Notes: generated by a model not told the origin, from the sequence alone. A stretch of DNA of 19,327 nucleotides from Pseudomonadota bacterium (GCA_022560215.1 JADFTO010000017.1:1-19327), one strand, 5' to 3'. Shown: positions 7,742 to 15,080, counted from the stretch's first letter. Numbers and translations: made by a program.

Positions 7742-9589
7742 ATGGCTTGGACAAGGAAGATACTGCGCGTCGACCTGGACAAGGGGACCTGCGCCGACGA
7801 ACCCCTGAACATGGAATGGGCCTTCAAATACCTGGGCCAGCGCGGACTGGCCACCAAGTACCTGGTGGAAGAGACCGACCCCAGGGTGGATCCCCTGTCG
7901 CCCAAGAACAAGATGATCATGGCCACGGGTCCCCTGACCGGAACCTCGGCCTCGACGGCGGGACGCTACTCGGTGATCACCAAGGGCGCGCTCACCGGCG
8001 CCATCGCGTGTTCCAACTCGGGCGGCTTCTTCGGCAACGAGATGAAGAACGCCGGCTACGACATGATCATCTTCGAGGGCAAGGCCAAAACGCCGGTCTA
8101 CCTCCTGATCGAGAACGACAAAGCCCGCCTGCTGGACGCCGGCGATCTTTGGGGGAAATCGGTCTGGGATACCGAGGAGACGATCAAGGCCAAGCATCAG
8201 GACCCCTTGATCCGGGTCGCCTCCATCGGCGTTTCCGGCGAAAAGGGGGTGAAATTCGCCGGCATCATCAACGACATGCACCGGGCGGCCGGCCGCTCCG
8301 GCGTCGGCACCGTGATGGGGTCGAAGAACCTCAAGGCGGTGGCGATCCGGGGCACCAAGGGAGTCGCCGTGGAGGACTTCGACAAGTTCCTGGACGCCGT
8401 CGCGGCGGGCAAGAAGGTGCTCGCCGAGAACGCGGTCACCGGCGAGGGCCTGCCCACCTTCGGCACCCAGATCCTCATGAGCATCGTCAACGAGACGGGC
8501 GCGTTGCCCACCCGCAACCACCAGGACGTGCAGTTCGAGGGCGCCGGCGACATCTCGGCCGAAGCCATGGCCAAGCCCAGGCGCTCCGACGGTAAGCCGA
8601 ACCTGGTGACCAGCGCCGCCTGCTTCGGCTGCACCATCGCCTGCGGCCGCATATCCACCATCGACCGCACCCACTACACGGTGGTCGAGCGGCCCCAATA
8701 CCAGGTGGCCTCCGGCGGGCTCGAGTACGAGGCGGCCTGGGCGCTCGGCGCGGCGACGGGGGTCAACGACCTGGACGCCCTGACCTTCGCCAACTTCATC
8801 TGCAACGAGCAGGGTTTCGACCCCATCTCGTTTGGCGCCACCGTGGGCGCCGCCATGGAGATGTTCGAGGCCGGCGTCATCACCGAGAAGGACACCGGCG
8901 GCATCAAGCTCAACTTCGGCTCCGCCGAGGCGGTGACCGAGCTGGCCGAACTGACCGGCAAGGCCGAGGGTTTCGGCGCCGAGATCGGCCTCGGCTCCAA
9001 GCTGCTTTGCGAGAAGTACGGCAAGCCCGAGCTCGCCATGCAGGTCAAGGGCCAGGAATTCCCGGCCTACGATTCCCGGGGCATCCAGGGCATGGGCCTG
9101 ACCTACGCCACGTCGAACCGCGGCGCCTGCCACCTGCGCAGCTACACCGTGGCCTCCGAAGTGCTGGGAATCCCCGAGAAGACCGATCCCCTGGTCACCG
9201 ACGGCAAGGCGGGGCTGGTCAAGGCCTTCCAGGACGCCACCGCCGTCTACGATTCGGCGGGGCTCTGCCTGTTCACCAGCTTCGCCTGGACCCTGGACGA
9301 CGTGTCCCCGCAGATCGACGCCGCCTGCGAGGGGGACTGGTCGGTGGACAACCTGCTCGAGGTCGGCGAGCGCATCTGGACCCTGGAGCGCAAGTACAAC
9401 ATGGACGCGGGCTTCACCGGCAAGGACGACACTTTACCGGCGCGCCTGCTCAAGGACGCGGCCAAGGCCGGCCCCGCCAAGGGCAAGGTCAGCGGCCTCG
9501 ACGTCATGCTGCCGGAGTACTACCAGATCCGCGGCTGGACGGAGGACGGGGTGCCCTCCAACGAAACCCTGGAGAGGCTGGCCCTCTAG
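7742..9589 (+). CDS. aorB: Aldehyde:ferredoxin oxidoreductase, tungstopterin catalytic subunit, AorB type
   Basis: A 615-aa enzyme of the AOR family, which oxidises aldehydes to carboxylic acids (reversibly in some members) at a tungsten bis-pyranopterin with a nearby [4Fe-4S] cluster. The N-terminal domain starts with ILRVDLDKGTCADEP and includes KNKMIMATGPLTGTSASTAG and GAIACSNSGGFFGNEMKNAG. Cluster ligands are C294, C297 and C301 in CFGCTIACG, plus C509 in SAGLCLFT, spaced as in the Pyrococcus enzyme. E328/E330 in GLEYEAAWALG and H464 in SNRGACHLR are the usual pocket and pterin-site residues. The length is normal for the family. The start ATG follows AGGAGGG; a longer frame reaches back into aorA and was rejected. 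Substrate cannot be predicted; aromatic or short-chain aldehydes are both plausible. Confidence 0.95.
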   Translation: MAWTRKILRVDLDKGTCADEPLNMEWAFKYLGQRGLATKYLVEETDPRVDPLSPKNKMIMATGPLTGTSASTAGRYSVITKGALTGAIACSNSGGFFGNEMKNAGYDMIIFEGKAKTPVYLLIENDKARLLDAGDLWGKSVWDTEETIKAKHQDPLIRVASIGVSGEKGVKFAGIINDMHRAAGRSGVGTVMGSKNLKAVAIRGTKGVAVEDFDKFLDAVAAGKKVLAENAVTGEGLPTFGTQILMSIVNETGALPTRNHQDVQFEGAGDISAEAMAKPRRSDGKPNLVTSAACFGCTIACGRISTIDRTHYTVVERPQYQVASGGLEYEAAWALGAATGVNDLDALTFANFICNEQGFDPISFGATVGAAMEMFEAGVITEKDTGGIKLNFGSAEAVTELAELTGKAEGFGAEIGLGSKLLCEKYGKPELAMQVKGQEFPAYDSRGIQGMGLTYATSNRGACHLRSYTVASEVLGIPEKTDPLVTDGKAGLVKAFQDATAVYDSAGLCLFTSFAWTLDDVSPQIDAACEGDWSVDNLLEVGERIWTLERKYNMDAGFTGKDDTLPARLLKDAAKAGPAKGKVSGLDVMLPEYYQIRGWTEDGVPSNETLERLAL

Positions 9590-9625
9590 CCACCGGGACG
9601 CCGAGGGGAGACGAGGGAGCCGCTC

Positions 9626-10855
9626 ATGAAGTACGTGATCGTTGGCGCCGGTCCGGCCGGCGTGATCGCCGCCGAGACCCTGCGCAAGGCCGATCCGTCG
9701 GGCGACATCGTGCTGCTCGGCGACGAGCCCGAGCCGCCCTATTCCAGGATGGCCATCCCGTATTACCTGACCGGCGGCATCGACGAGGCGGGAACCTATA
9801 TCCGCAAGACCCCGAACCATTACGACGACCTCGCCATCCGCTACGTTCAGGGACGCGCCACCAAGGTGGGGGCGGGCGGCCTCGCCACCGAAGACGGCGG
9901 CGACATCGAATTCGACAGGCTGCTGGTGGCCACCGGGGCCAGCCCCCTGGATCCGCCGGTGGACGGCCTTGATTCGAGCGCCGTCCACCACTGCTGGACC
10001 CTGGAGGACGCCCGCAACATCATCGAGCTGGCGGGGGTGGGATCCCGCGTGGTGCTCATGGGGGCCGGATTCATCGGCTGCATCATCCTGGAATCCCTGG
10101 TCGAGCGCGGCGTCGCCCTGACGGTTGTCGAGGCGGAAGACCGCATGCTGCCGCGCATGATGGACAAGCCGGGCGCCGACATGATCAAGGCCTGGTGCGA
10201 GGGCAAGGGCATCACCGTGCTCACCTCGACCCGGATTAAAGCCATAGAGCCGGCCCCCGCCGGGGTCCGGGTCCATTTCGAGGGCGGCGGGGACGTGCCC
10301 GCCGATCTGGTCGTGGTGGCCACCGGGGTCGGGTCGAACACGGGCTTCCTGGAAGGCTCCGGCGTCAAGGTGGAAGAGGGCATCGTCGTCGACGACCGGC
10401 TGAAATCTACCCAGGACGCCATCTACGCCGCCGGCGACTGCGCCCAGGGGCCGGACCAGATGGGCGGCTGGTCCGTCCACGCCATTCAGCCCACCGCCGC
10501 CGAGCACGGCCGCGTCGCGGCCTTGAACATGGCGGGCCGGGACACCCCCTACAAGGGCAGCCTGAACATGAACGTGCTGAACACCGCCGGCCTGGTGTCG
10601 TGCTCGTTCGGCCTATGGGATGGGGTGAAAGGGGGCACCTCGGCGGAATCCCTGGACCGGGAGGCCAGCAAGTACATTCGCCTGGAATTCCAGGACGACC
10701 ACCTGGTGGGCGCGCTCACCCTCGGGCGCACCGATTTCGTCGGCGTGCTCCGCGGCCTGATCCAGGGCCGCATCCCGCTCGGGCCCTGGAAGGACAAGCT
10801 GACCGACAACCCCCACCGGATCATGGAAGCCTACCTGGCCAGCACCATGGCCTAA
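9626..10855 (+). CDS. aorC: FAD/NAD(P)-dependent oxidoreductase subunit, AorC type
   Basis: A 409-aa pyridine-nucleotide-disulfide-type flavoprotein. It has the FAD-binding GAGPAG at residues 7-12, the segment PPYSRMAIPYYLTGG shared with NADH oxidase and nitrite reductase flavin domains, an ATG-type motif LLVATGASP, the NAD(P)-binding GAGFIG at 146-151, and the second FAD motif YAAGDCA with D271. No redox-active CxxC is present near the flavin, so it is not a disulfide reductase. It lies 36 bases after aorB, preceded by GAGGGAG. The third position after ferredoxin and tungsten subunit matches Aromatoleum aorC, whose product passes electrons between the iron-sulfur chain and NAD+. The TAA stop abuts, and shares its last base with, the left terminal repeat of an inserted element. 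Confidence 0.9.
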   Translation: MKYVIVGAGPAGVIAAETLRKADPSGDIVLLGDEPEPPYSRMAIPYYLTGGIDEAGTYIRKTPNHYDDLAIRYVQGRATKVGAGGLATEDGGDIEFDRLLVATGASPLDPPVDGLDSSAVHHCWTLEDARNIIELAGVGSRVVLMGAGFIGCIILESLVERGVALTVVEAEDRMLPRMMDKPGADMIKAWCEGKGITVLTSTRIKAIEPAPAGVRVHFEGGGDVPADLVVVATGVGSNTGFLEGSGVKVEEGIVVDDRLKSTQDAIYAAGDCAQGPDQMGGWSVHAIQPTAAEHGRVAALNMAGRDTPYKGSLNMNVLNTAGLVSCSFGLWDGVKGGTSAESLDREASKYIRLEFQDDHLVGALTLGRTDFVGVLRGLIQGRIPLGPWKDKLTDNPHRIMEAYLASTMA

Positions 10856-10887
10856 TACCAAAGGTCACTGATAATGACTCATAGAGA
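10855..10887 (+). repeat. Left terminal inverted repeat of the MITE-like element
   Basis: It begins ATACCAAAGGTCACTGATAA and ends in TAGAGA. Positions 10855-10878 are the exact reverse complement of 11094-11117, and two mismatches occur in the next nine bases. The first base is the last base of the aorC stop codon. Confidence 0.9.
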
Positions 10888-10981
10888 TCGCGTAGGCGGT
10901 CCGTCGGGTAGGAGAAAAGCCGCCGGCGATGCGGTGCATCGTCAAGGCGTTTCGACGCCCTCCGACGGGCCGCCTACGCGA
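10888..10981 (+). repeat. Branched stem-loop in the left half of the element
   Basis: A 20-bp stem pairs 10888-10907 with 10962-10981; 19 pairs are Watson-Crick and one is T/G (G-U in RNA). Its loop contains two further perfect hairpins: CGATGC-GGT-GCATCG at 10927-10941 and GGCGT-TTCG-ACGCC at 10946-10959, the latter with a UUCG tetraloop. The whole would form a three-way junction in RNA. The structure is seen directly; stability and function are not established. Confidence 0.75.
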
Positions 10982-10997
10982 CCCGAAGGGCGGCCTA

Positions 10998-11077
10998 CCA
11001 AGGCTTTCGGACGTCGTCGCGCACGCCTTGCGATGCCCCGCATCGCGGCGACGCACGCTTAAGGCCGAAAACCTTGG
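10998..11077 (+). repeat. Stem-loop in the right half of the element
   Basis: CCAAGGCTTTCGG (10998-11010) pairs with CCGAAAACCTTGG (11065-11077) at 12 of 13 positions. Inside, CGTCGC (11015-11020) pairs with GCGACG (11048-11053), and GCGATGC-CCC-GCATCGC (11030-11046) forms a perfect apical hairpin, giving three stacked stems. Together with the left structure, most of the element is base-paired. Confidence 0.7.
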
Positions 11078-11084
11078 AAGACCG

Positions 11085-11117
11085 TCTCTAGGGGTCATTA
11101 TCAGTGACCTTTGGTAT
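11085..11117 (+). repeat. Right terminal inverted repeat of the MITE-like element
   Basis: It begins TCTCTA and ends TGACCTTTGGTAT; it is the inverted partner of 10855-10887. It ends 13 bases before the start codon of the sulfur-carrier gene. TATATA at 11115-11120 resembles a -10 box, but no -35 stands at the right distance. Confidence 0.9.
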
Positions 11118-11130
11118 ATACGTTTAGGCC

Positions 11131-11385
11131 ATGAAGATCACGGTCAAGCTTTTCGCCATGCTCGAGAGCTACCTGCCGGCGGGCTCCGCCGGCAACCAGG
11201 CCCGCATCGAGGTGGCCGCCGGGGCCACGCCCGAGGCCGTCTTCAGGAAGCTCAACCTGCCGCCCGAGGCCTGCCACCTGGTGCTGGTCAACGGGGTCTA
11301 CGTGGCGCCCAGCGAACGGGGCAGCCTTGAGTTGAAGGAGGACGACGCCCTTGCCGCCTGGCCGCCGGTGGCGGGCGGCGCATGA
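11131..11385 (+). CDS. aorD: MoaD/ThiS-like sulfur carrier protein, AorD type
   Basis: An 84-aa beta-grasp protein. The N-terminal MKITVKLFAMLESYLP, the central GATPEAVFRKLNLP helix and LVNGVYVAPSERGSLELKEDDALAAWPPVAGG are the normal MoaD/ThiS outline. MoaD carries sulfur as a C-terminal thiocarboxylate for molybdopterin synthesis. A dedicated paralogue beside a tungsten aldehyde oxidoreductase (AorD in Aromatoleum) presumably serves the pterin of that enzyme; this is inference. The protein ends Gly-Gly-Ala, one residue beyond the expected terminal Gly-Gly. No strong Shine-Dalgarno precedes the ATG, only TTAGG close to the start; the inserted element ends 13 bases upstream. The stop overlaps the next start (ATGA). 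Confidence 0.85.
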   Translation: MKITVKLFAMLESYLPAGSAGNQARIEVAAGATPEAVFRKLNLPPEACHLVLVNGVYVAPSERGSLELKEDDALAAWPPVAGGA

Positions 11386-11678
11386 GCGGCGGCCCCGTCA
11401 CCATCACCAAGGACATGGGCGTCACCCACGCCGAGTTCTTCCGCCTTCTGCCCCGGGCGTTGGGGTCCGAGGCTTATTCGCGGGACGGCGCCCGCGTGGT
11501 GCTGGAGGACGGAAACCGCCGCCTGGAAATCACCCTGGGCCCCGAAGGCAGGCGCCAAATCGCGCTTCTGCGGTTGCCCAGGACGGCGGTGACGCTTTCC
11601 TTCATCGGCTATTCCGACGACGACAGGGCGGCGGCGCTGGCGCTTTTCGAGCGCGCCTTCCAGCGCGCCGGCGGGTAG
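11382..11678 (+). CDS. Unrecognised 98-aa protein coupled to the sulfur carrier
   Basis: I do not recognise a named family. The start ATG overlaps the sulfur-carrier stop (ATGA), so it is translationally coupled and likely part of the aldehyde oxidoreductase operon. The sequence is soluble, with no signal peptide, membrane segment or cysteine. It starts with a short segment ITKDMGVTHAEFFRLLPRAL, then an apparent beta region (RVVLEDGNRRLEITLGPEG, RQIALLRLPRTAVTLSFIGY) and a C-terminal amphipathic helix DDRAAALALFERAFQRAGG. It too ends in Gly-Gly, which is notable next to a Gly-Gly sulfur carrier but may be chance. A role in cofactor handling or enzyme assembly is possible from context alone. 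Confidence 0.75.
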   Translation: MSGGPVTITKDMGVTHAEFFRLLPRALGSEAYSRDGARVVLEDGNRRLEITLGPEGRRQIALLRLPRTAVTLSFIGYSDDDRAAALALFERAFQRAGG

Positions 11679-11683
11679 CGGGG

Positions 11684-11700
11684 CGGGGGGAGTTCCCCCG
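11684..11700. terminator. Short GC hairpin between convergent genes, possible terminator
   Basis: CGGGGG (11684-11689) pairs with CCCCCG (11695-11700) around a five-base loop, in the 32-base gap between the 98-aa gene and der, which end toward each other. There is no T run on either strand, so it is not a classical intrinsic terminator; the position is the main support. Confidence 0.35.
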
Positions 11701-11710
11701 GCCGCGCATC

Positions 11711-13033
11711 TCACTTGGGCGCGTAGGGGTTGCGGCCCTTGCGGGCGTGGATGCGGATGGGGACGCCGGGGAGCTTGAAGTCCCGGCGCAGGCCCTTGAC
11801 CAGGTAGCGCAGGTAGGACTCGGGCAGGTCGCCGGCGCGGCTGGCCGAAAGCGCGAAGGTGGGCGGCCGGGTCCTGGCCTGGGTCATGTAGCGGAGCCGG
11901 ATGCGCCGCCCCTTGCTCACCGGCGGCGGGTGGCTCTCCGCCATGCGGGCCAGCCAGCGGTTGAGAAGCCCAGTGGATATGCGCTTGTTCCACACGGCGT
12001 AAGCGCCGAGGACCGCCGGCAGCAGGTCCTCCATGCCGTGGCCGGTGAGGGCCGAACAGGGGATCACGGGGACGCCGTCGGCCTGGGCCAGGGATTTTTC
12101 CAGGCGGCCGTTGACGCGGGCCAGGGTCCCCTTCCGGGCCAGGTCCCATTTGTTGACGGCGATGACCAGCGCCCGGCCTTCCTCGATCACGTGCCGGGCG
12201 ATGGTCAGGTCCTGTTTCTCCAAAGGCGCGCTGGCGTCCGTCACCACCACCACCACATGGGCGAAGCGGATGGCGTTGATGGCGTCCTTGACCGACATTT
12301 CCTCGAGCTTTTCCGCCACCCGCGAGGCGCGGCGCAAGCCGGCGGTGTCCACCAGCCGGATATGCCGTCCCTCATAGGTCCAGGAGACGGGAACGGCGTC
12401 CCTGGTGACGCCAGGCTCGGGTCCCGTGACCATGCGTTCGGCGCCCAAAAGCCGGTTGATCATGGTCGACTTGCCGACGTTGGGCCGCCCGACGATGGCC
12501 AGTTGCAGGGGCTTTTCCTCAGGGACCGCGTCCCCGCCGCCCGCGTCGCCGGCAAGGGGGGCGAGGGCGTCGTAAAGCTCGCTTAAGCCCAGGCCGTGCT
12601 CGGCGGATATGGCCACCGGCTCGCCCATGCCCAGGCCATGGGCCTCCAGGATTCCGGCCTCTCCGGCGCCGCCCTCGCACTTGTTGGCGACCAGGATGAC
12701 GGGCAGCCCGCTCTCTCTGAGCCAGGTGGCGAAGTGGCGGTCGATGGGTGTGAGCCCGACGCGGGCGTCGATCAGCAACAGGGCCAGGTCGGCCTGCTCC
12801 AGGGCGTGTCCGGTCTGCGCCAGCAGGCGGCCTTCCAGTCCCGTCCCTTCCTCCAGGCCGGCGGTGTCGATGATGGTGAAGCGAAGATCGCCGAGGCGCG
12901 CTTCTCCCTCGCGCCGGTCCCGGGTGACCCCCGGCGTGCGGTCGACGATGGCCAGGCGCCTTCCCGCCAAGCGGTTGAATAGGGTCGACTTGCCGACGTT
13001 GGGCCGCCCGGTGATGGCCACGGTGAAGGCCAT
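11711..13033 (-). CDS. der: Ribosome biogenesis GTPase Der (EngA)
   Basis: A 440-aa double GTPase needed for maturation of the 50S ribosomal subunit in the cytoplasm. G domain 1 starts at once with GRPNVGKST (G9), then PGVTRDRREG, DTAGLEE and NKCEGG. G domain 2 starts at G182 with GRPNVGKSTMINRLLG, then PGVTRDAVPV, DTAGLRRASRV and NKWDLARKG. The C-terminal KH-like domain ends with PGVPIRIHARKGRNPYAPK, the normal Der ending. The start is the ATG at 13033, where homology begins; the frame stays open upstream into bamB but that part is unlike Der. It is 10 bases after bamB, in the same order as yfgM-bamB-der in enterobacteria, so the arrangement is ancestral. Confidence 0.97.
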   Translation of the reverse strand: MAFTVAITGRPNVGKSTLFNRLAGRRLAIVDRTPGVTRDRREGEARLGDLRFTIIDTAGLEEGTGLEGRLLAQTGHALEQADLALLLIDARVGLTPIDRHFATWLRESGLPVILVANKCEGGAGEAGILEAHGLGMGEPVAISAEHGLGLSELYDALAPLAGDAGGGDAVPEEKPLQLAIVGRPNVGKSTMINRLLGAERMVTGPEPGVTRDAVPVSWTYEGRHIRLVDTAGLRRASRVAEKLEEMSVKDAINAIRFAHVVVVVTDASAPLEKQDLTIARHVIEEGRALVIAVNKWDLARKGTLARVNGRLEKSLAQADGVPVIPCSALTGHGMEDLLPAVLGAYAVWNKRISTGLLNRWLARMAESHPPPVSKGRRIRLRYMTQARTRPPTFALSASRAGDLPESYLRYLVKGLRRDFKLPGVPIRIHARKGRNPYAPK

Positions 13034-13043
13034 GGATAGCGCT

Positions 13044-14354
13044 CTAACGATAGGCCGTGAGTTCGGCGTCGTCGGAAAGGAAATAGACGCTGCCCGAGGC
13101 GGCCACGGGGGGGACGGAAACGCCGTCCGGCAGGTCTTGCCGGCCCAGGATCCTGCCCGTATACGGGGAGACCGCAAGCGCCTCGCCGTTGGAGCCGGCG
13201 ACGATCAGGCGGTTCTTGGTGAGGATGGGGCCCGTCCAGATGATCAGGCCCTCCCTGTCTTCGGGGTCCTCGTAGCGGGGCAGCCCCTGCACCCAGTAGA
13301 TGCGGCCGCTCTTGCGCGAAAGGCAGATCAATTCTCCCTCGGTGCTCAGCACGTAGAGGAAATCGCCCGCCACCCACGGGCTCTCCAGGCTGGCGATCTC
13401 CTTGTCCCAGATGCGCCGCCCGTTGCGCAGGTCGATGGATACCAGGAGCCCGCCGTAGCTGACGGCGAAAACCCGGCCCCGGTCGATCACCGGACGGCCG
13501 CGGATGTGCGAGAAGGTCACCACCACGTTGCTCCGCCTGACGGCGGCGAGCACGTCCGTCCACAGCACCCGTCCGTTCTCCACCTTGAGGGCCACCAGTT
13601 CCCCCGACGAATAGGGGACCACGACGATGCCGGAGTCCACCGCGGGACTGCCGCCGCCGAGCAGGCTGACGCCCTCCCGGATGCCCGAATGGGACCAGAG
13701 CACGTTGCCGTTGGTGGCGTCCAGGGCGAACAGCTTGTTGTCCACCGTGACCACGAAGGCCCGGCCGCCGCGCACCGTCGGCGCCGCGCGCATGGGGCTG
13801 CCCACGTTCCGCCGCCACAGGACCTGTCCGCTGCCGGCGTCCAGCGCGATGACTTCGGCGAAGCCGGTGGAGGCGATGATGCGCCCGTTCTCGAAAGCGA
13901 TGCCGCCGGCGATATGGCCGTCGTCCTCCTCGTCCGGCGTCAGGTCTTGGCTCCAAAGCTCGCGCCCGTCGTCGGCATCGAAGGCGCGGACCATGGTCTG
14001 GGAATCAATGGTGTAGACCCGGCCCCCGGCGACGATGGGGGACGAATTCAAGCGCTCCTCGTCGTCGGACCCCTCGCCCGCGCTGCTTTGCCAGGCGAGG
14101 GTGAGAACGTCGGCCACGTCGATGTGGTGCATGGCGTGGTTGGCGTATCCGCCGGCCTGCGGCCAGCTGGCGTTGACCGTCGGCCGGGGAAGGATGATTT
14201 CCGCCCCCGCCAGTTCCGGGTCGGGCGACAGGCTGCGTTCGTGCAGGAGCACGGAAATGCGGTCGCCGGGCAGGGGAGGCTTTTCGGCGCCGCCGAAAAT
14301 GTCCGCCCCGCAGGCGCCGAGAAGCAAAAGTCCGGCGAAGATGAAACGGCGCAT
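13044..14354 (-). CDS. bamB: Outer-membrane assembly lipoprotein BamB, beta-propeller
   Basis: A 436-aa lipoprotein of the BAM complex, which inserts beta-barrel proteins into the outer membrane. The signal peptide MRRFIFAGLLLLGAC ends in a lipobox with the lipidated cysteine at residue 15. The rest is a series of PQQ-type propeller blades: VYTIDSQTMVRAFDADDGRELW, VIALDAGSGQVLWRRNVGSP, KLFALDATNGNVLW, ELVALKVENGRVLW, LLVSIDLRNGRRIWDKEI, ELICLSRKSGRIYW and EALAVSPYTGRILG. I chose the ATG at 14354 because AAGGAG lies six bases upstream and the signal peptide starts there. A small hairpin, GAGAC-N5-GTCTC (14367-14381), sits just before that ribosome site. It is about 40 residues longer than the E. 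coli protein, mainly ahead of the first blade. Confidence 0.93.
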   Translation of the reverse strand: MRRFIFAGLLLLGACGADIFGGAEKPPLPGDRISVLLHERSLSPDPELAGAEIILPRPTVNASWPQAGGYANHAMHHIDVADVLTLAWQSSAGEGSDDEERLNSSPIVAGGRVYTIDSQTMVRAFDADDGRELWSQDLTPDEEDDGHIAGGIAFENGRIIASTGFAEVIALDAGSGQVLWRRNVGSPMRAAPTVRGGRAFVVTVDNKLFALDATNGNVLWSHSGIREGVSLLGGGSPAVDSGIVVVPYSSGELVALKVENGRVLWTDVLAAVRRSNVVVTFSHIRGRPVIDRGRVFAVSYGGLLVSIDLRNGRRIWDKEIASLESPWVAGDFLYVLSTEGELICLSRKSGRIYWVQGLPRYEDPEDREGLIIWTGPILTKNRLIVAGSNGEALAVSPYTGRILGRQDLPDGVSVPPVAASGSVYFLSDDAELTAYR

Positions 14355-14384
14355 GCTCTGCTCCTTGAGACTCAACGTCTCGGC

Positions 14385-15041
14385 CTAACGGCCGATGGCG
14401 GCCAGCATCTCGCCGGCCCGCGCCCGGATACCCTCTGGCGCCGAGGAGTCCTTGGCGAGCCCGGTGAAGATCTCCACCGCCTTGTCCCGGTCGCCGGAAC
14501 TGAACGCGAGCACGGCCGAGATTTCCCTGGCGCTGTGGCGCCAGGGATTGGCGTCGGCGGTGAGGGGCGCCAGGCGGAGCGTCAGGGTACTTGAGTCGCC
14601 GCCTTCCATTTCCTGGAGCACGCCCAGGACAACGGCCAGGTCGCGGTAGACGGCGTCGGCGCCGCTGTCGTCCGCAAGCTCGCGGTAGATGGCCGCCGCC
14701 GCCGCCCGGTCCTTGCCCGCGGCGTGCAGCGCCGCCTCCTGGAGGCGCGCCAACACGGAATACCCGCCCCCTTCCCGGGCCAGCCCGGAGAAGGCATTCG
14801 CGGCATCGGCCTGGCCGTCGTCCCGGGCCAGGTGCATGGCGTCGGAAAACCGCTCGCCCAGGGCTTCCCGGTTGTTGATGTCGTAATGGCGCCAGCCCTG
14901 ATAGCCGGCCACGCCGGCCACCAGGAGAAACGCGGCGGCGACCACATGGGCGCCGTACTGCTTCCACAGCTTGGCGTACTTCTCGTGCCGCAGGTCATCG
15001 TCGATTTCCCGAAGCAGGCTGTCTTGAGTGGGTTCGGCCAA
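14385..15041 (-). CDS. yfgM: YfgM-like membrane protein with tetratricopeptide-type domain
   Basis: A 218-aa single-pass inner-membrane protein. A short cytoplasmic N-terminus (DSLLREIDDDLRHEKYAKLWKQYG) precedes a membrane segment (VVAAAFLLVAGVAGYQGW), then a periplasmic alpha-helical repeat domain with AIYRELADDSGADAVYRDLA and a final GDRDKAVEIFTGLAKD repeat. In E. coli YfgM is an ancillary subunit of the SecYEG translocon and partners periplasmic chaperones; gene order before bamB and der supports the same identity. I place the start at TTG 15041, which has GGAGAG six bases upstream; a TTG at 15071 in the same frame lacks a ribosome site. No ATG is available before the conserved region. Sequence divergence in this family is high, so the symbol rests partly on context. 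Confidence 0.8.
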   Translation of the reverse strand: MAEPTQDSLLREIDDDLRHEKYAKLWKQYGAHVVAAAFLLVAGVAGYQGWRHYDINNREALGERFSDAMHLARDDGQADAANAFSGLAREGGGYSVLARLQEAALHAAGKDRAAAAAIYRELADDSGADAVYRDLAVVLGVLQEMEGGDSSTLTLRLAPLTADANPWRHSAREISAVLAFSSGDRDKAVEIFTGLAKDSSAPEGIRARAGEMLAAIGR

Positions 15042-15080
15042 TAGAGACTCTCCGCTACGCCCCGGCTTCAAGGGGGGGCT

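Larger units (their letters stand above)
10855..11117 (+). mobile_element. MITE-like non-coding element inside the aor operon
   Basis: A 263-bp element bounded by terminal inverted repeats of 33 bases that match at 31 positions, the outer 24 perfectly. The interior encodes no credible protein and is instead filled with hairpins. The outermost repeat bases read ATACC.../...GGTAT. If the ends are taken as CCAAAG.../...CTTTGG, TA flanks both sides, as expected for IS630/Tc1-mariner-type transposition; this is inference because TA also belongs to the palindrome. It is too short to encode a transposase, so it would be a non-autonomous copy moved in trans. It separates the FAD subunit gene from the sulfur-carrier gene, lying in the same direction as an operon that must be transcribed through it. 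No second copy occurs in the window. Confidence 0.8.

Noticed and set aside
10874..11330. Short open frames inside and across the MITE-like element
   Set aside because: They consist of Arg/Pro-rich translation of the hairpins, with no ribosome site and no family resemblance.
12609..14594. 661-aa open frame on the plus strand opposite der, bamB and yfgM
   Set aside because: It is a shadow of three recognisable minus-strand genes and shows no motif of its own.
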